Source: Periplaneta americana (lineage: Eukaryota; Arthropoda; Insecta; Blattodea; Blattidae). Taken from it: DNA of 64,000 nucleotides. Shown here one piece after another: positions 45,397 to 55,440 of the stretch. The notes below the pieces were generated by a model that saw only the letters and a list, made by a program, of their open reading frames with translations, made no database searches and was not told the DNA's origin. Each line of letters begins with the position of its first letter. The first letter of the stretch is position 1. The translations under genes were made by a program, and so were the position numbers. The stretch spans positions 104,194,501 to 104,258,500 of the forward strand of contig NC_091117.1 in assembly GCF_040183065.1 (NCBI RefSeq), read 5' to 3'.

Positions 45397-46958
45397 CACA
45401 GTCTACTATATACAATCACGAAGCTTGGGGTGATTTTTTGCATTTGTCGCGATAGTTGCTAGCCGCTTGGAGCGTTGTGAGTAGTAGGAACAATAGACTG
45501 TGTCACTGCCATCGTGATCTAATACAGGCGCCCATGTGACTCACTTAACCCGATTACAAAGGACAGCGTTTCAACCATATAAATTAATTGGAATGCATAA
45601 AGAGTAACATATATTTCTCTAAAATGTAGTGTAATTGCATTATAAAAATTTAAAACAATGATTAGGAGACACTTCAGACATAATTCCTTGCGAATTAAGG
45701 TGTAATATTATTTTTGGTGTGAAAATTACGTTGTTCATATGTGTAATACCTGCCTTTATTTCGATTAAATATTGCGAAATTCTTGTACATTCATTTATGC
45801 ACGATTCAATAATTTTCAGTTGCACCGCACGAATATTTAGATATGTTGAAATTATAGGTAGTACCAGTTGTCCATTTCTGTCTAATTTTAGTGGCCTCCA
45901 ATGCCCTGCCACTATATATGTATGTTATGTCATATGGAAATTACAGGTTATGTTTACTATATTTAACTTACATTCCTATATCCGCAATTATACATTATAA
46001 TTAAACATAATGTCATGTATGACACCTGTCACATTCTATTTGTCTGTATTTTAATACTACAATTGAGTATTGAATTATTGTGTTTATCTACTACCTAAGA
46101 GACGAAATAACACAATCGTAACTAATTTCATAGGAGTGGTATGGTAAATTTTCTGTCTACAATTAAGGAAGATAGATGTACTAAATTAAAATCACAACAT
46201 AAATTCGTTTTTATTGAACCTCAAAATAGCTTCCATTCTAAACTATGTTGATGCGAACATACAGATTATGTTAACACGTAAAATTCTCTTCACATTAAAA
46301 TAACACAGTTTCGTAATTATTTCTGCAACATATTACGCAACAATAAGTAAACGGAACTTATGGATACATTACACTAAATAAAACTTAGCAATGATACGCA
46401 ATAAAGTTATAATATAATATTTCACTGAGCTCCATACACTGAAATAAAAAACCCGAACATACATTACTGCCTGGTCTAGATTGAAAAGGCATTGACTGTA
46501 CCGTATTTCGCTTTGTTGTGAAAAGTTGTGTAAACTGTGAAATGTTCGTTATTGGTTGTAATAACTGTAAATGTCTGAAATACAATAATTTTAATAATAA
46601 TATGGGACAAGAAGACGTTTGTGGTACTACAAATATTGTAAGAAAAAGAGGTCAGAGTTATCCTTCTTCCGAAAGATCCAGTTAGGTGAGTTTATAAAAT
46701 ATAATATATACTTTATGAAAATAATATATAAACCTTATGTATTTCACATTTCAATAGTGGAAGGAAAGTGTTAATTTTTTCAAAAGAATACGATATCGAA
46801 AGTACAATACATTTTATCATTTGCTGGGAAAAGGGTCTATGATGAGGCGATAGTAGCGATCCTGGTGGTTAGCAACTATCTATGGATGCATATTTCAACT
46901 GTCTATGTTTGCATATTTAGTAAGTATTGAGCTTCGTGACTGTATATACTAAACTGTG
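45397..46958. mobile_element. P-like non-autonomous TIR element, complete copy 2
   Basis: The left end CACAGTCTACTATATACAAT, then CACGAAGCT, is mirrored at the right (AGCTTCGTGACTGTATATAC, then TAAACTGTG). ATAATAT flanks both ends (45390-45396 and 46959-46965), a 7-bp duplication, although AT symmetry would also permit 5 bp with longer TIRs. The left 650 bp match 133-690 in the same orientation. No transposase found. TIR starting CA and 7-bp duplication suggest the P superfamily. Confidence 0.8.
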
Positions 46959-47360
46959 ATAATATGTAGAATGATATTTATGTTCATTCTGATTTGTAAT
47001 GCAATTCATTATATTTTGTGCTCAGTTTTATTTTGTACTTGTATTTTAAATGCTTTATAAATCAAATTCCATATGCATTTTTTATTTTTACGCTACTTGA
47101 AACTTAAATAATTTCTATATTGAATTATATTTTTAGATCAAAAATAGAAATAATACAGGATGAACCATAATTCGCGCATATGCAAGCCACCACGCAATTA
47201 TTCACCATTGCAAACTATGTCAAAATTATTCTCTCCGAAAATTGCGCCCAGGCCCTAATTTCCGAGAAAAAGTGAATTCAAATTACACAATCTGACAATG
47301 CTGGATAAACAATAGCATGGGAGTAGAATGGGTCCAACATCAGTGACCTACGTAAGTTGT

Positions 47361-47437
47361 TGCTGTCCTAGCATCGTGGTAACGCGAATGTCTTCATATC
47401 AAAGCACATAACTGTATGTGTTCGAATCCATGTCTCT
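47361..47437 (+). other. tRNA-like segment with A and B boxes (left)
   Basis: TAGCATCGTGGTAACGCG resembles an A box, and GTGTTCGAATCCATG is a good B box, about 50 bases apart; a T-rich stretch follows. It may be a pol III promoter or a decayed tRNA/SINE head. A cloverleaf is not convincing. Confidence 0.5.
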
Positions 47438-47799
47438 CTGTTTATTTTTTTTATGTACAAAGTTGTTTTTAATATTAACATTTTATTGTTTTTGAAATTT
47501 ATTTATTTCGAAATGAATTACAGTACACAGTATTTTCATTAACTCATTTACTGATGTAGCTTTCCATTATGCATTATTAAATGTTAGGTTCTTTCTTTAG
47601 TAGTTACAATGCCTTTTTACACTGACTGTACTATATTTACTACCTGTGCTCAAAAGCATTACTCTCCATATGACAGCAAAGTCTGCGTGCCTAATAATGT
47701 CTAGCTGTATGTTATGCCCTGTTGACAGTCGTTACAGCTGCATGAAGCTGTGCAACAAAATCCATCAGCCTCTGAAGGGGTTTATTATTTAAAATTTGT

Positions 47800-47872
47800 T
47801 AGCAGACTCGAACCACTGAACCTCATGTTGCAGTTCTACACTCCCTCACTTTACCCCTAGACTATCAGAACA
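47800..47872 (-). other. tRNA-like segment with A and B boxes (right)
   Basis: The minus strand reads TAGTCTAGGGGTAAAGTGAG (A-box-like), then, about 45 bases on, AGTGGTTCGAGTCTGC (B box). It faces the left segment at the mirror position within the same element. Confidence 0.5.
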
Positions 47873-48349
47873 CGTAACTGAAGTGGGTAAGTAATGATGA
47901 GTTGACTTTACTGCCATGTCAGTGTTGTCAGAGTGTGTAATTTGAACTTAATTTTTCTCGGAAATTTTGGCCTGGGTGCAACTTTCGGAATGAGTAATTT
48001 GGACATAGTTTGCAATAGTAAATTGCGTGGTGGCTTGCATATGCGCGAATTATGGTTTTACCATGGATAAGAACAAATACCATATTAAATTGAGTCTTTG
48101 GTTCGAAAATGAAATAAGACAAGAATAACAACTAAGAGCAACTTAATTAATTAGTGACTTATGTTCGTTCTCATTTGGATTCGATTTACATTTTAATGTA
48201 TCAATGAAAATTAAATATGCTGTTTTATCCTTATACACTGCATCAACCGTAAATGTAATTCCGTCACTAAATCATGTGACTATGCATCAACAAGAACACA
48301 ACACTTTTGAGGCCTAATGGCTTGCTTAATATGTATTTGTGGCATAAAA

Positions 48350-49010
48350 ATTTAGCATCCACAACCTTTCTAGTTTCCCCATCTGGATTCACCCATACAT
48401 GCTACATGCCTTGTCTATCTCAAATGTCGGGTTTAATGTTCCTAATTATGTTAGGTGAATAATACAATGCGTGCAGTTCTGCATTACGTAACTTTCTCCA
48501 TTCTCCTGTAACTTCATCCCTTTTAGTCTCATATATTTCCCTAAGCACCTTATTCTCGAACATCCTTAACCTCTGTTCCTTTTTCAAAGTGAGAGTCCAA
48601 GTTTCACAACCATACAGAACAACAAGTAAGATAACTTTCCTGCTTTATAAAGTCTAACTTTCAGCTTTTTTGAAAGCAGACTTGATGACAGAAGCTCCTC
48701 AACCAAATAATACAGTAGAAGGCATTTCCCATATTTATTCTGAGTTTAATTTCCTCTCGAGTGTCATTTATATTTGTTATTGTTGCTCCAAGATATTTGA
48801 ATTTTTCCACCTTTTCAAAGGATAAATTTCCACTATTTTTATACTTCCATTTTGTACCATGTTCTGATCACGAGACATAATAATATACTGTACTTTGTTT
48901 TTTCGGAATTTACTTCCAAACCTATCTCCTTGCTTGCTTCAAGTAAAATGTCCGTGTTTTTCCTAATCGTTCATGGATTTTCTCCTAACATACCACCTTC
49001 TCACATATGA
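48350..49010 (-). pseudogene. LINE fragment related to the element at 51993-53630
   Basis: Nucleotide similarity to 52185-52800 is clear, for example GAATAATACAATGCGTGCAG here against GAAGAATACAATGCGTGCAG there, and CACCTTATTCTCGAACATCC against CACCTTATTCTCAAACACCC. It therefore encodes a decayed copy of the post-RT region of the same LINE family on the minus strand. Frames are broken throughout. Confidence 0.85.
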
Positions 49011-49965
49011 GTGAAATTCGTAAATGCAGGGCTCTATTTCCAATATTCTCGCTGCAGTAGAGGAAATACCAGTAGTTTTTAATTTCCTTGACAGCTATTA
49101 CTAGTGGTACTTTTTCTTATGATTTAGGGTGAATAGTGAAAGCAGCTTCTTTTCTTTCTTTAATCTCATCTGTAATTTTGTTTGTCATTTTTATAAAGCT
49201 AGGGATTCAATGCATGGTGATGGATTTTGTTGTACTATGTCTGGTTAAATTTGTTCATAAACAGTGTGGTTCTAACTATGAATGACGTTGTGTGATGTCT
49301 GAGGAGAATGTGAAATGTAGTGCAAGATTTTTCAGTTTCCGAGTATGAATGAATCCTCAGTGAAGATGTGGAGATAGTTCTGCTAGTTTCTTTGAATTAA
49401 TTTCGGATTTAAGGAGACTGCTGTTTATTACCATTACCCAATAAGGTTGAGCACCATGTTGGAAGGTTCCGTTCTATGATAAAATATTGCTGACTGTGGG
49501 AATTACATAATTATACTGTGAACATACTGACAAGAGGCTGTAAGGCCAACTTACCTAAAAATATTAATTTCTGAACATGCTTCCATTTAACATAATTCTG
49601 TTGTCTTTTTCTTTCAATCTGCTTGAATAAACACAGTTCATTGCAAAGTTCCGTATGGTTCATGGTAAAGAGATAGCTGAAATGCTGGCAGCTTTTGAAG
49701 CGCTGTGAAGACTGGTGATGGAACTATCTTTTCTCTTGCTGTTTCATGCATGCAAATAGTGCTTAGATCCAGCTATAGGTAGAGGGGTAATAACAGAAAG
49801 AGGCAAATTAAAGTATAATGGCTTTTGCATTGTTGTGAGAAGTGGTGTTACAAAAATGGATTTGCTAGAGGATCTTGTGGATCTCTTAATAAATGAAGAA
49901 CTTATTTTTCGTGATTAAGTAAGAAGGATAAATTACCAATTAAAGACAAAAACCAACACCTCATT
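49011..49965. other. Unassigned sequence
   Basis: No recognised protein, exon or repeat. A segment at 49640-49710 (MVHGKEIAEMLAAFEAL in one frame) is short and lacks convincing splice sites. Confidence 0.4.
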
Positions 49966-49967
49966 TA

Positions 49968-50704
49968 TTGGGTTGATGCAAAATTCGCAGCGTTTTTTCA
50001 CTGTGACAAGTTTTTATTTCAGATGGACAGAAGATAGAAATTAATCAGTAATATATTCGCCTATATTATCTGTGAGTCTCTGCCGATGATTGGGTAGTCT
50101 TTCGATTCTACAATTGAAGAAATCTGTTGGTTCAGAGTTAAAGAAGTTGTCAAGCTAAGTTAGTGAAACTTCTTTGTCATCAAAGGAGTTCCCTTGAAGA
50201 TTGTTGGATAGAGAACAGAAAAGGTGGATACCTAAGGGCGCAAGATCAGGAGAATATGGGAAATGTGGAATCAACTACCAACCAAGCTCCTGGATAGCTG
50301 CTTTCATAATGTTAGCTGAGTTCAGGCATGCATTATCGTGTTGCAGCAGCACTTGATGCAATCTTCCCGGACATTTTTCTTCAATTGCACCTGCAAGGCA
50401 TCTGAGTTGTTGGCAATAAATGTCATCAGTTATGTTACATTTCTGGAAAGTAATTCGTAGTACACAATGCCTTCTTTATCCCACTAGACACATATCATCA
50501 TCTTCTGTGGATGGACACTAACTTTTTTACAGGGTGTTATGTGTTAAGTAACAGAACTATTTTCTTGCAATGCTTTCTCCAATGACATTCTTCCCATACA
50601 TAGCACAAAAGTTTTGAGTCACAATCCGCTGCCTTTGCTTGTCTATTAACCTCAAACAGAAGAATATGTTGGAAAAATGCTGAGCTTATGCATCAACCTA
50701 ACAT
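49968..50704 (-). mobile_element. Mariner-like element, internally deleted, with transposase remnant
   Basis: The ends TTGGGTTGATGCAAAATTCG (left) and the complement of the right end (TTAGGTTGATGCATAAGC) are of the classical mariner type, beside TA. The minus strand encodes the C-terminal half of the transposase: RCLAGAIEEKCPGRLHQVLL, then QHDNACLNSANIMK (second Asp), then, after damage, LIPHFPYSPDLAP (third Asp), and near the left end DFFNCRIERLPNHRQRL with GEYI. The N-terminal HTH part is deleted. Several stops. Confidence 0.85.
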
Positions 50705-50934
50705 AATGAGAAAATTAATCACAATATGAGCATAATAAAGGAACTAATTTCGACAGTCTCCTTCCAGACACAACAAACATTAGTGTTTCGTGGTCATCAA
50801 TCAATCTTCTTAATATATCTAGCTGTTTGCTGACAATATAAAGTCCACTATAATCCACTGTAGTCTATTCAGTTTTTGTTTTTCACGAGAAATGAGGGAT
50901 CATGACGAATGTCATTTTCTATGAACAATAGGAA

Positions 50935-51288
50935 TTGTCTAGAAACTTTAGAATTTTTAGAAAAAAAAAAAATTACATAAAAGACCATTTTACATTTAAT
51001 GCTACATCTTCAAAGACACAGAATGAGCTGTTTCAGTGCATTACTAATGAAATTAATAAGTATACGCTGTTCAAAATCGAAAATAAGCCCTTTGCATTAG
51101 ACTCACCTAATGAAACAACCAGTGTGTTCAGCAAGTTAAAAGAATATTATGGAAATAATCAATTCAATGAAGTATGGAAAAGCTTTCTTTCAAAAGACAG
51201 AACCAGGAGCATATATTCCGGGCGTTCTTGGTGTGGGTGCACACTAGTAAAATGGGATACTTTAATTACTTTTATCCTTTCATTTTAA
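50935..51288 (+). other. Unrecognised 117-codon open frame
   Basis: The frame contains KKKNYIKDHFTFNATSSKTQ and FSKLKEYYGNNQFNEVWKSF. It is lysine/asparagine-rich with mixed hydrophobic helices and no signal or domain I can name. It sits between a mariner and a LINE, so it may be part of an unrecognised element. Coding status is doubtful. Confidence 0.25.
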
Positions 51289-51479
51289 ACATTTCAATAC
51301 TCTTAAAAAAACCTATTTTGTATTAATGCTGCTTGCCTTAGAGCAGTGATTTCCAAAGTATGCTCTGCACTTATCAGGGGATCCGCGGTTGATAATATAT
51401 ATTAAAAAAAAAAAGTATACAAAACTATCGGTGTTCTCGAAGCGATTGTACAGTACTGTACGCAACTGTACTTGTGAAA

Positions 51480-51992
51480 GTTAGTGTATCAGAATTCCTT
51501 AGTCAAAGATTCATTGCTACTAAATTCAGTAACTCATTTTCTAGTTACAGACAACCATATCGAGGTCTACCCCAGGGTGCTGTCCTCAGCACAACTTTAT
51601 TCAATATTTATATAAATGACTTACTCTTCCTATTAGAGGAATCAAACATGAAAACACCATTATTTGCAGATGATATAGTTTTGTGGACTTCTGAATCTCA
51701 CAGACACAGAGACAAAATTCAAAATTCTGCTCTTAAAGCTCTAAATCAACTAGACTACATGAATGGAATAGCAGGAAAGAAATGGGGATGCTCTAGAAAT
51801 AATTTGAACACTACATACAAAATGTTTATGCAGCCAGTGCTGACATCCTGCGAAGAAATTTTAATTACTTCACCTTTCATAAACAAGATAGAACGTGTTC
51901 AAAACCAAGCTCTCAGGCTCATTACTGATGGAATCAAAACAACTCTAACAGATTCTATGAGAGTCCTCAATAATATTACTTACTTACAAATG
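51480..51992 (+). pseudogene. LINE RT palm region (5' part of the split LINE)
   Basis: Reads FSSYRQPYRGLPQGAVLSTT, then LFNIYINDLLFLL, and KTPLFADDIVLWTS (catalytic DD). After a deletion of the thumb it continues GKKWGCSRNNLNTTYKMFMQ, PVLTSCEEILI and NKIERVQNQALRLITDGIKT. The frame is open from 51474 to the insertion at 51992 and would continue ITYLQM, then [13 protein letters not shown], beyond it. Confidence 0.8.
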
Positions 51993-53630
51993 GCTTTTAA
52001 GGAACCCGAAGGTTCACTGCCGCCCTCACATAAGTCCGCCATCGGTCCCTATCCTGTGCAAGATTAATCCAGTCTCTATCATCATATCCCACCTCCCTCA
52101 AATCCATTTTAATATTATCCTCCCATCTACGTCTCGGCCTCCCCAAAGATCTTTTTCCCTCCGGCCTCCCAACTAACACTCTATATGCATTTCTGGATTC
52201 GCCCATACGTGCTACATGCCCTGCCCATCGCAAACGTCTGGATTTAATGTTTCTAATTATGTCAGGTGAAGAATACAATGCGTGCAGTTCTGAGTTGTGT
52301 AACTTTCTCCATTCTCCTGTAACTTCATCCCTCTTAGCCCCAAATATTTTCCTAAGCACCTTATTCTCAAACACCCTTAACCTATGTTCCTCTCTCAGAG
52401 TGAGAGTCCACGTTTCACAACCATATAGAACAACCGGTAATATAACTGTTTTATAAATTCTAACGTTCAGATTTTTTGACAGCAGACTAGATGATAAAAG
52501 CTTCTCAACCGAATAATAACACGCATTTCCCATATTTATTCTGCGTTTAATTTCCTCCCGAGTGTCATTTATATTTGTTACTGTTGCTCCAAGATATTTG
52601 AATTTTTCCATCCCTTCAAAGGATAAATCTCCAATTTTTATATTTCCATTTCGTACAATATTCTGGTCACGAGACATAACCATATACTTTGTCTTTTCGG
52701 GATTTACTTCCAAACCGATCACTTTACTTGCTTTAAGTAAAATTTCCGCATTTTCCCTAATCGTTTGTGGATTTTCTCCTAACATATTCACGTCATCCGC
52801 ATAGACAAGAAGCTGATGTAACCCGTTCAATTCCAAACCCTGCCTATTATCCTGAACTTTCCTAATGGCATATTCTAAAGCGAAGTTAAAAAGTAAAGGT
52901 GATAGTGCATCTCCCTGCTTTAGCCCGCAGTGAATTGGAAAAGCATCAGATAGAAACTGACCTATACGGACTCTGCTGTATGTTTCACTGAGACACATTT
53001 TAATTAATTGAACTAGTTTCTTGGGAATACCAAATTCAATAAGAATATCATATAATACTTCCCTCTTAACCGAGTCATATGCCTTTTTGAAATCTATGAA
53101 TAACTGATGTACTGTACCCTTATACTCCCATTTTTTCTCCATTATCTGTCGAATACAAAAAATCTGATCAAGAGTCGATCTATTACGCCTAAAACCACAC
53201 TGATGATCCCCAATAATTTCATCTACGTACGGAGTTAATCTTCTCAAAAGAAAATTGGACAAAATTTTGTACGACGTCAACAAAAGTGATATTCCTCGAA
53301 AGTTACCACAGTTGGTTTTGTCCCCCTTCTTAAAAATAGGTACAATTATGGACTCCTTCCATTGTTCTGGTACAATTTCCTTTTCCCAAATAGCAAGTAC
53401 AAGTTTATAAATTTCGCTATATAATGCACTTCCACCCTCTTGTATTAATTCTGCTGGAATTTGATCGATACCTGGAGACTTGTATTTTTTCAGATTTTCT
53501 ATCGCAATTTCGACTTCCGAAAGCGTGGGTTCGGGTATAAATGGCTCAGCAGTTTGTATTTCAATTTCGTCGCGATCATTTCTATTTGGCCTATGTACAT
53601 TTAGTAGTTCCTCACTAATATTAACAGCAT
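51993..53630 (-). CDS. LINE reverse transcriptase, uninterrupted, in a nested 5'-truncated element
   Basis: About 540 codons open without a break from near 53630 to 51997. Motifs are [57 protein letters not shown] (first Asp), [34 protein letters not shown] (YADD), [57 protein letters not shown] and [15 protein letters not shown]. The endonuclease is missing by 5' truncation. The ATG at 53664 lies in flanking DNA. The insertion duplicates (C)AAATG (51988-51992, 53633-53637). An intact frame suggests a recent insertion. RTE-like or related clade; clade uncertain. Confidence 0.85.
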
Positions 53631-53632
53631 CA

Positions 53633-54440
53633 AAATGACAATAGAAGAAAAAGCACTGATTCAATACGAAAAACTTAACAGATTACCAGGAAACAATTGG
53701 CATTCATACAGTTCTCTCTGTAGATTAAAAACTGAAAAAAGTTTCAAACCCATGGTTCAAGAATTAAAACTGAAAATCAACATCCCGAATTTAAAAGAAA
53801 ACTTACAAATTAAACCAAACCCTTTAACTCTTATTAAATATACAATATAATCTAAATTTAACAGAAGGAATACTGAAATCAGAAGTAAACACTGAAATAA
53901 TGAAACAATTGTCTTTAGAGACAATTAATATTAGGTACCCTCCACAAAACTGGCTTCATTTAAACACCGATGGATCCTTGATCTCCAGGGAACAAGGTGC
54001 AGGTGTTACGTGCTGTCTCTTCTCACTCTTGGATATGGAACAACAAGTTTTGATGGAGAAATCATTGCAATAAGTGAAAGTCTCAGGAATCTTCCATGCC
54101 ACATCAATAAATTTAAGAATGCAGTTATATTATCAGACTCCAAAGCAGCTATTCTATCAATAGTCTCTAGACACACACCTTCATCTCAAACAGTAGAAAT
54201 AACTAAAGTGCTCTCTCAATAATACTCAATAAAAGAATTGTATTCCAATGGATACCATCCCATTGTGGAATCATGGGAAACGAGAATGTGAATGCTTTAG
54301 CAAAGAAGGGCAGCACTGCTACTTACAGACCTGTTACTAAATCTATGTATACTCTGTGAAAAGATTTATTAAATCTCTACATACTTAGACTTCAACAAAC
54401 AAAACATGATAACACAATCTTAAGGGAAAAAATGGAACTC
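53633..54440 (+). pseudogene. LINE linker and RNase H domain (3' part of the split LINE)
   Basis: First [20 protein letters not shown], then, after shifts, RYPPQNWLHLNTDGSLISRE (first Asp), SFDGEIIAISESLRNL (Glu), NAVILSDSKAAILSIVSRHT (Asp) and FQWIPSHCGIMGNENVNALA with KKG. The last acid expected in NENADALAKKG is Asn here. Frames change at least twice (about 53850, 54030, 54220). RNase H in LINEs removes the RNA template during reverse transcription. Confidence 0.8.
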
Positions 54441-54857
54441 TCTGGGCCGGTTTTTCCAAGTATTGTTAGAACACTTAATGACTGTTAAACCTTCAACAGT
54501 TTGTTAAATACAGTTTTTCCATTTGTTCAACACCAGTTTGGCTTAACAGCTTCTTAACCGTTTGTTAACTTTAAATGTAGGATTTTAGGCCGTTAACTCA
54601 TTTAACAAACAGTTAAACATGGCGGATAACACCACAGCTGTTCAGACAAAAGTTGTGAAAATAACATGTTATGTTTCTCTTTGAGGAATGTTTAGAGTAA
54701 GGGCCGGTTTCACCAAGCTTCAGTAAATCAGTCCCAATGAAACATTAACTAGTACTGAACATTAAAATATTTACACGAGTACGTTTATATGTGCGGTGTC
54801 TCCGTAGACTTCAAGCTGAGCTCCTATATGTGCCTCGTCGCGCTGGTTATGTCACGA

Positions 54858-54941
54858 CTCTCTGATGGCGCAGTCAGTAGCGAGTTGGCTTGACATCCCA
54901 GGGACCCGTGTTCGAATCTCGGTGGTAACCTTTTTTTTTTT
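54858..54941 (+). other. tRNA-derived SINE head or pol III unit
   Basis: TGATGGCGCAGTCAGTAGCG is a good A box context and CCGTGTTCGAATCTCGG a good B box, 42 bases apart, followed by T11 (54931-54941). Similar to a tRNA gene without a CCA-type fold that I could confirm. Likely a SINE head or solo tRNA-like insertion. Confidence 0.55.
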
Positions 54942-55099
54942 ATCAACGTAACTAATTTTTATGCATGTTACCTTTCATTTTTTTTTAATTTTGCGTAGTG
55001 GAACGAATTATTTCGCAACTCTGGCTCCACTAGGAGAATTTAAAAAACTCTTGGGAGATCAATTTTCTTCCCGAAATAAAACAAAGATAAACAAACAAA

Positions 55100-55440
55100 T
55101 TAAAGAAAAATAAAAGAAATACACATGTGGATCTAATACATTGTCCACATGCCACCGGCGTCTATCACTGCCTGGCATTTTCGGGGCATTGAGTCCACCA
55201 GATCGCGGAAATAGTTCTGGTCCTTAGCGAAATCTTCCCAGGTAGCCAGAACTTGATCCCAGAACTGATCTGGATTTTGAGGTGGGATGTCTCGATATTT
55301 GTCAATCCTCCTCTTTTTCATGCTTTTCCGTGAACCGTCTTTGAACGTATATGACGGAGTGCACGGGGTGATTATCCTGCTGGAAAATTAAATTTCCATC
55401 GGAAAGAAAACGATTATAAATTCCAAGAATCCAGCTCTTT
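55100..55440 (-). pseudogene. Tc1-type transposase C-terminal fragment
   Basis: The minus strand reads WILGIYNRFLSDGNLIFQQD, then NHPVHSVIYVQR (the Asp of QQDN is the second catalytic acid). After a shift it gives FWDQVLATWEDFAKDQNYFR, then DLVDSMPRKCQAVIDAGGMW, the usual Tc1 C-terminus. The region between, with the third acid (normally DLNPIE), is deleted or scrambled. Confidence 0.75.

Larger units (their letters stand above)
47163..48057. mobile_element. 895-bp element with about 140-bp inverted repeats
   Basis: The left arm 47163-47309 and right arm 47918-48057 are inverted copies, starting AACCATAATTCGCGCATATG, then CAAGCCACCACGCAAT, and continuing through CCCAGGCC and AATTTCCGAGAAAAA to TTCAAATTACACA-TCTGACAA. 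Divergence between arms is modest. No clear target duplication was seen. Inside lie two tRNA-like segments pointing toward each other. There is no protein. Long TIRs recall Mutator-like elements or foldback elements, but the class is not settled. Confidence 0.8.

Noticed and set aside
47361-47437. Functional tRNA gene
   Set aside because: A and B boxes are present, but I could not form a convincing cloverleaf, and it sits inside a transposon.
51346-51420. CAGTGATTTCCAAAGTATGC as a hAT terminus
   Set aside because: Resembles the common CAGTGGTTCCCAAAGT hAT start, but no partner end, duplication or transposase was found.
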